Origin: Prolixibacteraceae bacterium
GTDB taxonomy: Bacteria > Bacteroidota > Bacteroidia > Bacteroidales > Prolixibacteraceae
DNA: 63,528 bases
NCBI GenBank assembly: GCA_028282705.1
Contig: JANQHI010000085.1
Location: forward strand, 1-63,528
Direction: 5' to 3'
The notes beneath the pieces were generated by a model that was not told the origin of the DNA, made no database searches, and was given only the letters and a program-made list of their open reading frames with translations. Below are positions 41,325-54,200 of this stretch, in pieces; position 1 is the stretch's first letter, and each line of letters begins with the position of its first letter. Position numbers and translations under genes: made by a program.

Positions 41325-43379
41325 ATGCAAAAAGGAAAAATTGGTGTAACCAGTGAAAATCTTTTCCCAATAATCAAAAAGTTTCTTTATTCAGACCATG
41401 ATATTTTTTTAAGGGAGATTGTATCAAATGCTGTTGATGCTACACAAAAACTGAAAACTCTGGCATCAAAGGGTGAATACAATGGGGATGTAACAGATGC
41501 AAAGGTTACTATCTCTTTAAATAAAAAAGATAAAACCATTACTGTTTCTGACAATGGTATTGGGATGAATGCTGAAGAAGTAGAAAAATACATTAACCAG
41601 ATTGCATTTTCAGGAGCCAATGATTTCCTTGAAAAATATAAAGATGATGCCAATGCCATTATTGGGCATTTTGGGTTGGGGTTCTATTCTTCTTTTATGG
41701 TATCAGATAAAGTGGAGGTGGTTTCCATGTCATATAAAGAAGGGGAAAAAGCTGTAAAGTGGAGCTGTGAAGGTTCACCTGAATATTCACTTGATGAGGT
41801 TGAAAGGGATTCAGTTGGGACTGATATTATCATGCACATTAATGAAGAATCTAAAGAATTTTTAGAAGATAATAAGATTTCGGAAATCCTGGAGAAGTAC
41901 TGTAAATTCCTGCCTATCCCTATTGTTTTTGGCAAGAAAAAAGATTGGAAAGATGGCAAGGAAGTAGAAACAGAAGAAGACAACCAGATCAATGAAACAG
42001 CTCCTGCTTGGACAAAAAAGCCTGTTGACCTGAAGGATGAAGATTACAAGAATTTTTATCGTAGGTTATACCCAATGTCAGATGAGCCCCTATTTAATAT
42101 CCACCTGAATGTGGATTACCCTTTCAACCTGACAGGTATTTTATATTTCCCCAAAATCAAGAACAACATAGAGGTACAGAAAAATAAAATACAACTGTAT
42201 TGTAACCAGGTATTTGTGACTGATTCAGTAGAAGGCATTGTCCCTGAATTCCTGACTTTGCTTCATGGTGTGCTTGATTCTCCTGATATCCCATTGAATG
42301 TTTCACGTTCATACCTGCAAAGTGATGGTAATGTAAAAAAAATAAGCAGCCATATTTCTAAAAAGGTTTCTGATAAGTTGAAAGAAATTTTCAAGGAATC
42401 AAGAAAAGAGCTGGAAGAAAAATGGGATGACCTAAAACTGTTCATCCAATATGGTATGCTTACTGATGAAAAATTCTATGAGAGGTCATCAGATTTCTTT
42501 TTGTTAAAAAATACTGAAGGTAAATATTTTACTACTGAAGAATATGAGAAGCTGGTTAAAGATAACCAAACAGATAAAGATAAAAACCTGATTTATTTGT
42601 ATACCAATGACAAAGAAAACCAATTCAGCTTTGTTGAAGCAGCCACAGCAAAAGGGTATGATGTATTGGTATTAGATGATGTATTGTCAACTGCCTTGAT
42701 CAACAAACTGGAGCAAAAAGACTCAACTAAAAAGTTTGTCAGGGTAGATTCTGATATAGTAGAGAACCTGATCAAAAAAGAAGATAGTGGTAAGGTTGAA
42801 TTGACCTGGGAACAGAAGGAAGATTTAAGCCCTGTTTTTCAGGCTGTTTGCCCAACAGAATCAGGAACTTCATTTATTGTTGATTTCCAGGATCTGGGTG
42901 AAAATGCCAGCCCAATGGTAATTACAAGGAATGAGTTTATGAGGAGGATGAAAGAGATGAGCCAGATACAAGGGGGTATGAGTTTTTATGGGGATATGCC
43001 TGAAAACCTGAACCTTGTGGTGAATATTACCCATCCATTAGTAAGAAAAGTGTTGGATAGCAAGGATAAAAAACTGGGTAATTTTGTCACAGAAGTTAAT
43101 GAAGAATTGGCTTCCAGGAAAGGAGAAAAAGCTGATCTTGAAAAGGCTAAAGAAGGTAAAAAGGATGAGGAAATCCCACAGGCAGATAAAGAAAAGCTGG
43201 AAGATGTTGAAAAGGTTATATCAGAACTGGAAGGCAAAAAACGTGATAAGCTTTCTGATTTTGGGAGGAAAAATAAAATTGCCAAGCAAATGGTTGACCT
43301 GGCTTTGCTTGCCAATGGTATGCTGAAAGGGGAAGAGCTGGATAAATTTGTAAAACGCAGTGTAGACCTGATAAAGTAA
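41325..43379 (+). CDS. htpG: Molecular chaperone HtpG (Hsp90)
   Basis: 684 residues. N-terminal GHKL ATPase domain: IFLREIVSNAVDA, DNGIGMNAEEV, and GHFGLGFYSSFMVS. Middle domain about 230-500 with the catalytic arginine loop (LNVSRSYLQSDG), and a C-terminal dimerisation domain that ends in VDLIK without the eukaryotic MEEVD. Hsp90 uses ATP to remodel client proteins. A long charged insertion near 580-630 (GKKDEEIPQADKEKLED) is characteristic of Bacteroidota HtpG, in my recollection. A strong terminator follows. The start ATG fits the MQKGKIGVTSENLFP N-terminus. Confidence 0.96.
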   Translation: MQKGKIGVTSENLFPIIKKFLYSDHDIFLREIVSNAVDATQKLKTLASKGEYNGDVTDAKVTISLNKKDKTITVSDNGIGMNAEEVEKYINQIAFSGANDFLEKYKDDANAIIGHFGLGFYSSFMVSDKVEVVSMSYKEGEKAVKWSCEGSPEYSLDEVERDSVGTDIIMHINEESKEFLEDNKISEILEKYCKFLPIPIVFGKKKDWKDGKEVETEEDNQINETAPAWTKKPVDLKDEDYKNFYRRLYPMSDEPLFNIHLNVDYPFNLTGILYFPKIKNNIEVQKNKIQLYCNQVFVTDSVEGIVPEFLTLLHGVLDSPDIPLNVSRSYLQSDGNVKKISSHISKKVSDKLKEIFKESRKELEEKWDDLKLFIQYGMLTDEKFYERSSDFFLLKNTEGKYFTTEEYEKLVKDNQTDKDKNLIYLYTNDKENQFSFVEAATAKGYDVLVLDDVLSTALINKLEQKDSTKKFVRVDSDIVENLIKKEDSGKVELTWEQKEDLSPVFQAVCPTESGTSFIVDFQDLGENASPMVITRNEFMRRMKEMSQIQGGMSFYGDMPENLNLVVNITHPLVRKVLDSKDKKLGNFVTEVNEELASRKGEKADLEKAKEGKKDEEIPQADKEKLEDVEKVISELEGKKRDKLSDFGRKNKIAKQMVDLALLANGMLKGEELDKFVKRSVDLIK

Positions 43380-43411
43380 CCAACCTGCATAATTGGTTAA
43401 AAAAATAGAAG

Positions 43412-43444
43412 AAGCATCATCCTAAAGGGTGGTGCTTTTTTTTA
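43412..43444 (+). terminator. Intrinsic terminator of htpG
   Basis: AGCATCATCC pairs with GGGTGGTGCT (two G-T pairs) around a 4-base loop and ends in eight T. Confidence 0.85.
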
Positions 43445-43559
43445 TGGGCAAATACATGTCTTCAAATGATGCTTTTTTGAAAATCAATCTCCTTATTACA
43501 TGTATGATTTTTTTATCTTCTTTAAAAAACGGGATAGTAGGTTTCTTAAAATTTAGGGC

Positions 43560-43588
43560 ATAAAAAAACCGCCTTTCAGCGGTTTTAG
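43560..43588 (-). terminator. Intrinsic terminator of rpoD
   Basis: On the minus strand AAACCGCTGAAAGGCGGTTT has a 7-bp stem and runs into TTTTTTA; it lies a few bases past the stop codon. Confidence 0.8.
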
Positions 43589-43589
43589 T

Positions 43590-44450
43590 TTATCCAAGGT
43601 ATGATTTTAATAACTTGCTACGCGATGTGTGCCTTAAACGCCTAATCGCTTTTTCTTTGATTTGCCTGACACGTTCACGAGTCAACCCAAATCGTTCTCC
43701 AATTTCTTCCAGGGTCATTTCCTGGCAACCAATACCAAAGAACAATCTAATGATATCACTTTCCCGTTCTGTTAATGTAGCCAATGCCCTGTAAATTTCA
43801 CGGGCCAATGACTCCTGTATTAAGCTCCTGTCAGCATTTGGGGAATCATTATTAATAAGTACATCTAGCAAACTATTGTCTTCCCCGTCAACAAAAGGAG
43901 CATCAACAGAAACATGCCTTCCTGAGACACGTAATGTATCAGCCACCTTTTCGGCAGGTAATTCCAATGAGTCAGCCAGTTCTTCTGGAGATGGTTTGCG
44001 CTCGTGTTCTTGTTCGAATTTTGAAAATGCTTTGTTGATTTTGTTCAACGAACCTACTTGGTTTAAAGGTAATCGAACAATTCGAGACTGTTCAGCAAGG
44101 GCTTGAAGAATGGATTGGCGAATCCACCAAACGGCATAAGAGATAAACTTAAATCCGCGGGTTTCATCGAATTTTTCTGCTGCTTTGATCAACCCCAGGT
44201 TTCCTTCATTAATGAGGTCAGGTAAGCTAAGCCCCTGGTTTTGGTACTGCTTAGCTACTGATACAACAAAACGAAGGTTGGCCCTGGTCAGTTTTTCCAA
44301 AGCTGCCTGATCACCTTTTTTTATCCTCTGCGCTAATTCAACTTCTTCTTCAACAGTGATCAATTCTTCTTTCCCAATCTCCTGTAAGTACTTATCTAAA
44401 GAGGCACTTTCACGGTTAGTGATTGATTTTGTGATCTTTAGTTGTCTCAT
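43590..44450 (-). CDS. rpoD: Primary RNA polymerase sigma factor (RpoD/SigA)
   Basis: 286 residues, the short form used by Bacteroidota, lacking region 1.1. Region 1.2/2: [31 protein letters not shown] and the -10-binding segment [30 protein letters not shown]; region 3: [10 protein letters not shown]; region 4: IIRLFFGIG and the helix-turn-helix [26 protein letters not shown]. It directs transcription from TAnnTTTG promoters. An exact -7 box precedes the gene at 44472-44479. Confidence 0.96.
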   Translation of the reverse strand: MRQLKITKSITNRESASLDKYLQEIGKEELITVEEEVELAQRIKKGDQAALEKLTRANLRFVVSVAKQYQNQGLSLPDLINEGNLGLIKAAEKFDETRGFKFISYAVWWIRQSILQALAEQSRIVRLPLNQVGSLNKINKAFSKFEQEHERKPSPEELADSLELPAEKVADTLRVSGRHVSVDAPFVDGEDNSLLDVLINNDSPNADRSLIQESLAREIYRALATLTERESDIIRLFFGIGCQEMTLEEIGERFGLTRERVRQIKEKAIRRLRHTSRSKLLKSYLG

Positions 44451-44471
44451 ATAGTTTTCTTAAAAATCGTG

Positions 44472-44502
44472 CAAATATAGAACTTTTGAAATTAATGTTC
44501 AA
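44472..44502 (-). promoter_or_regulatory. rpoD promoter (TTG / TATATTTG)
   Basis: On the minus strand TTG at 44500-44502 and TATATTTG at 44472-44479 are 20 bases apart. The ATG is 21 bases downstream. Confidence 0.7.
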
Positions 44503-44568
44503 GAATAAAATTCAATCATTTTTTGTTGTTAACATTAATTAAAGGTTCTTTGAGGATTGGAGTTATTT

Positions 44569-46002
44569 TTAGTTGATTCCAAAAACAAAATAAGCTGGTT
44601 CGCCATCAGGATAAACCCCTTCTACTAAAATTCCGCCCCTCGCATTATTAATTATCCTTCTGAAATCAGTAACTTCTAAAATAGCCTTTTTGTTTACAGA
44701 AGTAATTATAAATCCTTCTTCAATACCAGCATCCCTTAATGTTCCTTTATTAAGTTTGATGACTTTTATTCCACCATTTATATCAAAACGTTGTTTCTCT
44801 CTATCTGATACTTCTACAAATTCTGCTCCAAGTATTGTTGTTCTGTCCCTTACAATTTGTGTATCTCCGTGTTTATTACGTAGGGTTACAGTAAATTGTT
44901 TCCTTGAATTGCTTCTTTTTACCACTACCACCACATCATCACCAGGACGATACTGGCTTACAGTCTCTTGCAACTCAGCTGAAGAATTCACCTTAGTCCC
45001 TCCAACACTTACAATTACATCTCCTTCTTTGATGCCTGCTTCTCTTGCAGCACCATCAGCTGTAACACCTCCAACAAATACTCCTTCAATTTTGTCCAGG
45101 TTGTATTCTTCTGCAATTTCTGCAGTTACATCCCCAATGTTTACACCCAGCAGGGCACGTTGTACCTCCCCAAATTCTTTCAGGTCATCAACCACTTTTT
45201 TTACAATTGTAACGGGTACTGCAAATGAATAGCCTGCATAAGAGCCAGTCCTGGATGCTATAGCTGTGTTAATACCTACCAGTTGTCCTTTTTGGTTAAC
45301 TAACGCGCCACCACTATTACCAGGGTTTACTGCTGCATCTGTCTGAATAAATGATTCAATAGACAAATTATCAGGGTTTATCCCCAGGTTACGTGTCATT
45401 GCACTAACAATACCTGCAGTAACTGTTGATGTCAGGTTGAAGGGGTTACCTACTGCCAATACCCATTCTCCTAATTTGAGGTCACCTGAATTGCCATAAA
45501 TAAGGTAAGGAAGCCCTTCAGACTCTATTTTCAAAAGAGCAACATCAGTGGTTGGGTCTGTGCCCACCAGTTCAGCATCAAACTCACGTTTGTCATTTAA
45601 TACAACTTTGATTTTTTGTGCATCTTCTATAACATGGTTGTTGGTAACAATGTACCCATCACTGCTTAAAATTACACCAGACCCAAAACCCCTTGCAATT
45701 TGAGGTTCTTGCCTGTACCTGTAACCAAAATACTCAAGGATTGGGTTTCCCCCTGACCAGCCACCACGAACCTGTTGTGTCATAATATGTACCACTGCAT
45801 GCACTGAATTCTCAGCAGCATATGTCAGGTCTGGCAAAACCATTTCTCCTTCAGAAGGGAATGTTGCATATTTTACTGCCTGGGTTTCTTTGATAGTAAC
45901 TACCTCTGGCTTGTCAAAAAATTTGGTATATGCAAAAACAGCTAAAAAAGCCCCAATAATTACCAATATAAATGTCAATAATGTACTCCTAAAATGTTTC
46001 AT
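44569..46002 (-). CDS. degQ: HtrA/Do-type periplasmic serine protease-chaperone
   Basis: 477 residues. An N-terminal anchor or signal (LLTFILVIIGAFLAVFAY) is followed by a trypsin-like protease with His123 in TNNHVIED, Asp153 in TTDVALLK and Ser230 in NPGNSGGAL. Two PDZ domains follow (about 275-370 and 385-475), the second with carboxylate-binding loop remnants (EGFIITSVNKKAI). DegP/DegQ-type proteins refold or degrade envelope proteins. Monocistronic by spacing; 306 bases upstream are gene-free. Confidence 0.94.
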   Translation of the reverse strand: MKHFRSTLLTFILVIIGAFLAVFAYTKFFDKPEVVTIKETQAVKYATFPSEGEMVLPDLTYAAENSVHAVVHIMTQQVRGGWSGGNPILEYFGYRYRQEPQIARGFGSGVILSSDGYIVTNNHVIEDAQKIKVVLNDKREFDAELVGTDPTTDVALLKIESEGLPYLIYGNSGDLKLGEWVLAVGNPFNLTSTVTAGIVSAMTRNLGINPDNLSIESFIQTDAAVNPGNSGGALVNQKGQLVGINTAIASRTGSYAGYSFAVPVTIVKKVVDDLKEFGEVQRALLGVNIGDVTAEIAEEYNLDKIEGVFVGGVTADGAAREAGIKEGDVIVSVGGTKVNSSAELQETVSQYRPGDDVVVVVKRSNSRKQFTVTLRNKHGDTQIVRDRTTILGAEFVEVSDREKQRFDINGGIKVIKLNKGTLRDAGIEEGFIITSVNKKAILEVTDFRRIINNARGGILVEGVYPDGEPAYFVFGIN

Positions 46003-46308
46003 CTTCCTATAAATTAATTCTAAACATTCATTTTTTATCTCTAATAAATATACTCCATTTACATTTAACCAACCTTAAGATTTAGGTCATTTAATACCTT
46101 TTTTCAATAGATAAATGGAATAATTTATCAGTGCTACTAAAACGCAAAAATACTGCCAGTGTTTTATAGCTAAAAATTCCATGGCTTTCTTTTTGCATAA
46201 TTTAACACCTGGATCAATGTTTTGTTAAAAAATATTAGAAATAGGTGTTTTCTTGGGAGTATTAACAGTTGGAATGTCAGCCTGTCATGTCATGGTTGTA
46301 CCATGAAA
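46003..46308. other. Gene-free gap upstream of the htrA-type gene
   Basis: Likely holds its promoter, but I see no exact TAnnTTTG box. A short ATGTCATGGTTGTACCATGA hairpin near 46287-46306 is the only structure. Confidence 0.4.
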
Positions 46309-46890
46309 TTATTTCTCAGGAACAATAAACCATTTTGAATCAACCGATCCAGGTTGGTAGTTTTCAATATATTCTATAGCCTCTTTGGCATCCTTGGCAA
46401 TAAAATATAAGTTTTTATAGGTACTTTTTGCAAATGATTCCTGGTATGTTTTTTCAAACTGAAGGAAAAGATGTTCAAAAAACTGGTTGGTATTGATAAA
46501 TACAATGGCTTTTGAGTGGTAAGAAAGCTGTTTCAATGTGATCACTTCCAGTATTTCATCCAGGGTACCAACCCCCCCAGGAAGAGCTATAAATGCATCT
46601 GATACTTCCCTCATCCTGGCTTTCCTCTCCATCATATCTTCCGTGATGATGACCTCATGGGAATTGCCTGAAACCAAGCTCCTGTGTTTCATCCTTTCAG
46701 GGATAATGCCTATAGTTGTGGCACCTGCTTCTTTTGCAGAAATTGTTACTGCTTCCATTAAACCCACATTGGCTCCCCCATTGACCAGCTTATGGCCTGA
46801 TTCGCCAATTAGTTTTCCCAGTTTAGATGCTTCCTCAAAATAGGCATTGTGGATGGCATTGCTTGAAGAAGAAAAAACACAGATATTCAT
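46309..46890 (-). CDS. LOG-family (TIGR00730) Rossmann-fold protein
   Basis: 193 residues. Rossmann-like start MNICVFSSSSNA, then LVNGGANVGLMEAV, and the signature PGGVGTLDEILEV with the E of the LOG active site. The Arg/Lys pair before it (MMERKARM) matches the PGGxGTxxE family. LOG proteins convert cytokinin nucleotides to free bases in plants; bacterial members cleave AMP to ribose-5-phosphate and adenine, the likely activity here. The stop codon at the left has no promoter near. It follows gyrB across a terminator. Confidence 0.9.
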   Translation of the reverse strand: MNICVFSSSSNAIHNAYFEEASKLGKLIGESGHKLVNGGANVGLMEAVTISAKEAGATTIGIIPERMKHRSLVSGNSHEVIITEDMMERKARMREVSDAFIALPGGVGTLDEILEVITLKQLSYHSKAIVFINTNQFFEHLFLQFEKTYQESFAKSTYKNLYFIAKDAKEAIEYIENYQPGSVDSKWFIVPEK

Positions 46891-46929
46891 TTTTTATCAG
46901 TTATTAGTTTCGAGTAGTGAATAAAGAGA

Positions 46930-46957
46930 AAAAAATCCAGGTTTCCCTGGATTTTAT
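46930..46957 (-). terminator. Intrinsic terminator of gyrB
   Basis: On the minus strand AAAATCCAGG pairs with CCTGGATTTT around 4 bases and ends in TTTTTCTC. Confidence 0.8.
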
Positions 46958-47007
46958 TTTTTATAATTATAGGTAAAGTCTCATTACTCACAGCTCATTC
47001 TCGAGGC

Positions 47008-49014
<2,007 letters not shown>

Positions 49015-49131
49015 TTAAAGTTTAATCAATCCTTCCATTCCAAGCTTAACTGCCACATATATTGTAAGCTTGTAAAAAATGCTGATCCACAGAATCTTAG
49101 ATTGATAAATTATATCTTCAAAAAGACCATG

Positions 49132-49139
49132 CAAATATA
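49132..49139 (-). promoter_or_regulatory. -7 box of the gyrB promoter
   Basis: CAAATATA on the plus strand is TATATTTG on the minus strand. No clear -33 element lies at the right distance, so this is a partial match. Confidence 0.5.
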
Positions 49140-49339
49140 ATGAAATATAGTAGAAAAACACCTTATATAGAGCTTTTTAAGGTGGTTTTTATCAACAAAA
49201 TATTAACCCTTAACCATGATTATAATGATTGGTTTGATTGCTTGGTTAGCTGCATCATTGTTGGCTTCAATTATGTAATGAAATTATTGTTGTAGTATTA
49301 AGAGATAATTTAATTATACTTCTCAGGCTAATTGATAAG

Positions 49340-49357
49340 TAAGGGCTTTAGCCCTTA
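49340..49357. terminator. Perfect palindrome near the end of the barrel gene
   Basis: TAAGGGCTTTAGCCCTTA forms an 8-bp stem with a 2-base loop, 47 bases past the stop of the barrel gene, with an A/T tract beside it. It may terminate the TPR-barrel operon. The rest of the 426-base gap 48979-49404 shows only the gyrB box. Confidence 0.5.
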
Positions 49358-49404
49358 ATATTTTTATTTGCATTAGCCTTTGAAATACCTTAAGTTGGCA
49401 TACT

Positions 49405-51198
49405 TTAAAATGAATAGCTTATCCCTCCCAGGAAATTAAGGCTTTGTACAGGGTATCCCAGCCAGCGTTCATAGCTTTGGAAACCAAAATTGTTGAGCTG
49501 GGCAAAGGCTGATAAACTACTTGTAAAATGATAAGTAGCCCCTGCATTCATATCAAAAGTGGTATCCAGTGTATAGGACTTGAAAAATGCATCATCAAGG
49601 GTGGTTATATCAATAGGGATAGGTGAGTTAAACCTGTCAGTTTCAATCACCAACCTAGTCTTTTTGCCTATCAGGAACACGTCAGTAGAAAGCTCCAACT
49701 GGTCAGTTACTTTAAAAGCAAGGGAAAGCTTGGCATCAAACTGGGGCATATTCCAAGCTTCAGCTTGTGTTTCCATTTCATATACATAATAATTCCCTGA
49801 CAGTAACAAGTTAAAATTATCAGTAGCAGTATGGTATATCTCAGCATTGAACTTAAGCTTGTTCAGGTCATCATACATTACACTGAAATCATTTTCAATA
49901 AAAGTTGGAGCAGGAACCATACTGGATAATGGGTAAAATGATTCTTCAAGGAAGTAAAATGGCTGGCTTTTAATAATGGAGTAATCAGCAGCTATTTTAA
50001 AATTGGTTTTAGAACTGAATTTTCCATCAAACCCACCAAAAAACCTGAACTGGTGAAATGTATTTTTCACATCATGTTTAGGGTCTACAAATGGGTTCTC
50101 ATAAGCTATTTTTGAGTAGCTGTTTATATTCAGGTTGCCATCAATCCCACCAAAAATATTGAGGATGCCTTCAAGGGGAGTCAGGTTTAGCAGCACATTT
50201 GGGGTTAGCTTTAAGACAAAATCTTCATCATTATCAAGGACTACAAATGCATTAGCCCCGGCTTTGAAGTTAGCCCAGTCATTTTTCACAAAAAATGCAG
50301 GTTTTGCAAATAGCATCACTTGCTGCCTATTGCCTTCAATGTTGGTTGTCCTGTTAAAAATCTTTTCATCACGCACAAAAGTTGCACCAGCATCTAACAC
50401 CACAATGGTGTTTTTTACAGGTTTTGAAATATGGGCTACCAGTTGTGCAAAGTGTTCCCTTTGCCCTGTTTTAGCTCCAAAATAGTGGTAGTCAAAATCA
50501 AAGCCAATCTTTGGGTCATATTTTGATTTGGTGGTATTCACAAGGCTTAATGAAACACCTCCTTTTGAAAATGCCTGCTTTGTGCCCAGGTAGCTTATAT
50601 TTGATTTTTCATCCAATAAGAAATTGGGGATAGGTTCTTCAGGATAGCCATAATACCTAAAAGCATCCCTGTCAAAAGATGCACTTAACCTAAGGAAATA
50701 TTTCCTGAAATACCTTTTCATAAACATTTCAGCAAAATTTTCTGAGAATGGGGCATCCACTTTATCCCCACCTTCAAGCTTCACTTTGCCATGTGATGAG
50801 AGGTGCTTGTAACGCAAACCAAATATAGTATTTTTTGATTCAGTATTATTGAAATAAAAATCAACAAAAGGTTTGCTGTAATTCCCAAACCCCATTTTTA
50901 ATAACCCAAAGCCTACTTCCTCTTTTGGTTTGCCAGTGATTTTAGCTGCCTGCAATGTATTCACTGAAAAAGTTGAAAAAATTGGCTGGCTGAAAATGTT
51001 GTAATCAAAAACAGGCTTTTGATGTTCTTCCTGCTTTATCACAGGGATATCATTTATTTTGTATGCATCAGAAACACTGGGCTTATAAGCTTTCACTACT
51101 TCCACTTCTTGTGTTAGGGAAGTATCTCTTTGGGCAGTAGAAACCAACCCTGAAAAGATAAAAATGAGGAATATATATATTGAAACTGTCTTGTTCAT
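49405..51198 (-). CDS. Outer-membrane beta-barrel protein of unknown function
   Basis: 597 residues with a signal peptide (YIFLIFIFSGLVSTAQ). After EVEVVKAYKPSVSDAYKINDIPVI, split at KI-ND, an N-terminal region with a TonB-box-like feel, the chain shows repeating aromatic beta strands ending ...FLGGISYSF, a classical barrel closure. It lacks a plug domain of a full TonB receptor. The gene follows the 1026-residue TPR protein by 18 bases, on the minus strand; conserved TPR-barrel pairs are common in Bacteroidota and have been linked to outer-membrane assembly or transport by context only. Confidence 0.82.
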   Translation of the reverse strand: MNKTVSIYIFLIFIFSGLVSTAQRDTSLTQEVEVVKAYKPSVSDAYKINDIPVIKQEEHQKPVFDYNIFSQPIFSTFSVNTLQAAKITGKPKEEVGFGLLKMGFGNYSKPFVDFYFNNTESKNTIFGLRYKHLSSHGKVKLEGGDKVDAPFSENFAEMFMKRYFRKYFLRLSASFDRDAFRYYGYPEEPIPNFLLDEKSNISYLGTKQAFSKGGVSLSLVNTTKSKYDPKIGFDFDYHYFGAKTGQREHFAQLVAHISKPVKNTIVVLDAGATFVRDEKIFNRTTNIEGNRQQVMLFAKPAFFVKNDWANFKAGANAFVVLDNDEDFVLKLTPNVLLNLTPLEGILNIFGGIDGNLNINSYSKIAYENPFVDPKHDVKNTFHQFRFFGGFDGKFSSKTNFKIAADYSIIKSQPFYFLEESFYPLSSMVPAPTFIENDFSVMYDDLNKLKFNAEIYHTATDNFNLLLSGNYYVYEMETQAEAWNMPQFDAKLSLAFKVTDQLELSTDVFLIGKKTRLVIETDRFNSPIPIDITTLDDAFFKSYTLDTTFDMNAGATYHFTSSLSAFAQLNNFGFQSYERWLGYPVQSLNFLGGISYSF

Positions 51199-51216
51199 CT
51201 TATCTGTGTTTTGAAT

Positions 51217-54200
51217 TTACTGGTTGATAATGTTTATTTCTGTGGAAGATTTTTTAGCTTCCTGCTGTTCAGCAGCCTCTTTTGCTTCAATGGCAGCCAG
51301 CTTTGAAGATGCTTCAGAAATGATCCCATCTGAATTGTTCCCATAGTTTTCAACCACACTTTTAAGGGTGTGTTTTGCCTGGAAATCATCTCCTTTGGCA
51401 GAGTAAATATCAGATAACAAAATAAAGCTTTTGCCCAGCCAGAATTGGTGTGGTGTCCCTTTTGAAATAAAATCCATGATCCCTTCTTCAGCCATAGCAA
51501 AACTCTTTTTCAGGTAATAAATTTCTGAAACCAGGAATTTGGCTTCAGCTCCCTGGGCTGATTGTGTCTCAGTGGCCAGTTTTTTCAACTTTGGCAATGC
51601 CCCATCAAAATTATCCAGGTTGTAATATGATTTTGCCAGGATATAGCCTGATTCGCGTTTCAAGGCATCACTTGTTTTTTCTGATTGCCTTACTTTTTTG
51701 GCAGCAGAAATGGCTTCCTGGTATTGTTGCAGTTCAAAGCTACACTTCATTTTCCCTGCATGGGCTGTCAGCAAATTCCATTTGTTATTTGAAATAGAAC
51801 TTAACTTATCATATAAACCTAAGGCACTCCTGTAATCCTGTGCATTGAATGATAGTTCTGCTGCTTTTGATACAGCATTTTCACTAAAAATATTATCTGG
51901 TTGTGAAGCTACATAATTGTAATAAGGTAGTGCTTCAGTATATTTCCCATTGGCATAGAGGGCTTCACCCAGGTAAAAATTGGCATTTAGCACATAAGCC
52001 CCATATGGGAAATCACTCAGGTACCTTTTAAACTGCCTGATAGCCCTTTTGTCACCAGCCATAAATTGTTTTTCAGCAGCCTGGTAGATTAACTGGTCTT
52101 GCTCTGAAGCTGTAATCACCACCCCTGATCCCAGTTTCCTGCTGTAAGCAAAATAGGCATCCACATCATTCAGTTCAACATAGCAGTTTTTAATACCCGT
52201 GAGGGCAGCTTGTGCCTCTTCTGAGTTGGGGTATTTTTCAACCACCTGCTTATAATACTGGATGGATTCGCGGAAATCACCATTATTGTAATTCAGCAAT
52301 CCCATTTGAAGCAAAGCCTTTTTGTAATAGGAACTTTGCTGGTGGTTTTCAATAATGTCACCATATTGCCTTGAAGCTTCTGTGACATTGTTGATGCGCT
52401 CATTGGCCCTCCCAAGCTCATACAAGGCATCATCCCTGTAAGCTGACTGTGGGTAGTCATTCAGCAGCTTCCTTAATTGGGTAATTTTTGTACTTTGGTT
52501 CCTGTTCAACCCTTCACAAAAAGCTATTTGGAAAAGGGCATAATCAGGGTCATACAATTTCATGGAATAGGCTTTCTGGTAGTTTATTACAGCCTGGTTA
52601 TAATCCCTGCCAAGGAAAAAGCAATCACCCAACCTGTTGTAGGCATCAGCCACTTTTTCAGTCCTTTTGCCTTGCTGGGCAGCTAAGAATTTCCTGAACT
52701 CTTCAGAAGCAGCCTTATAATCCTCCAGGTTGAAATAAGAATAGGCAAAATTGTAGTGGGCATCTTTGTATTCATCCAGGGAGAAAGCCCCTGGTGTAAG
52801 CAAGAACCTGTTGTATTCATTAATGGCAGAGTTGTAGTCACCCAGCCTGTATAATGATTCAGCTTTCCAGTAAATAGCCCCGGCTTTTAATTCCCTGTCT
52901 GCATAGCTGTTTTCCAGTGATTTGTCAAAACTTTTAATAGCTGTATTGTAAGCCAGGTTGTTAAAAAGCTCGAGCCCACGGAAAAAAGTTACGCGCTGGT
53001 ATGCTTTGTTGATGGAGCTGTTTTTAACCTGTATCTTTTCTATTGAGTTGATGGCATCTTCATAGTTTTTGGTAACCATATACACTTGCACGAGGTATTG
53101 GTAAGCCACTGCATTTCTTACAGAATTGGGGTAGGTGGCAATGTATTTATCAAATGCTTTAATGGTTTCACTGAAGGGTGAATAAGAAAGCTCATAGGTT
53201 ATTTTAGCATAGTTGAATAGGGCATCTTCTTTGATCCTGTCATCAAAATCCAATTCTGAAGCAGCCTCAAAAGCAACCCTGGCTTTCTCTTTCTGGCCAT
53301 TTTTTACATAGCTGTCTGCCAGGTGGTAGTAGGCATTTTGTGCTAGTTCATCTTTCCCTTTTGATGCCTTTTCAAGGTAGGGGATGGATTCAGCATAATT
53401 CCCTGCATAATAGTGGCAATAGCCCAGCAGGTAATTATCCTCCCTGCTTTTTAGCCCAGGTGATTTATAGTAAGTTTCAAGGAAAGGGATGGCTTTTGTA
53501 AATTCCTTCAGGTGGAAATAGGAGTCTCCCACAATTTTTGATAATTCAGCCTTATGTGCCTTTTCCACATCATCAATAATGGGGGCAGTGTAGTTGACTA
53601 CCTCATCATATTTTTCCTGTTTGTAAAAAATATGGCTTACATACAATGGGATCACTTTTGAAAAAGTGGGGTCTCCATTGAGCCTTGAAAAACCTTGCAG
53701 TGCTGACTCATAATTCCCATTCAGGTAGTTGATGTGTGCCCAATAATAGCTGGCAGGTTTGCTGTACAGGTTGTTTTCATCTTTGATGATAAAAAATTCA
53801 GCAGCAGCTTTGTCAAGGTTTTCTATCATCAGGTATGAATAACCAAATTGGTAATGGTACAGCACCTGCTCTTTTTTTGACAGCTCACTTTTATCCACAA
53901 CCTTTAAATTCCTGATAGCTATTGAGTACCTTTTTTTATCAAACTGGGCTACTCCGAGTTCAAACTTTGCCTTGTTGTTGTATGGGCTTTCAGGGTAATC
54001 ATCAATAAATTTCCCAAGTAGTTTCTCACCACTTGCCAGGTCTGATTTTACTGCGGAAAGGGCTTTGTAATATTCAGCCTCAGAATAAATTTCAGAATAA
54101 AGATCAACCTTATCCTGTATTTTTTCAAAATGCCTGATAGCTGAATTGTACTTTGAATTATTGAATAGTTGTTTGGCAGTCCTTATTTCATCCTGGATGT

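Noticed and set aside
42986-43390. Minus-strand 134-codon frame over htpG
   Set aside because: Ser/Leu-rich antisense shadow of the HtpG C-terminal domain.
44690-45232. Plus-strand 180-codon frame over the htrA-type gene
   Set aside because: Antisense of a clear protease gene.
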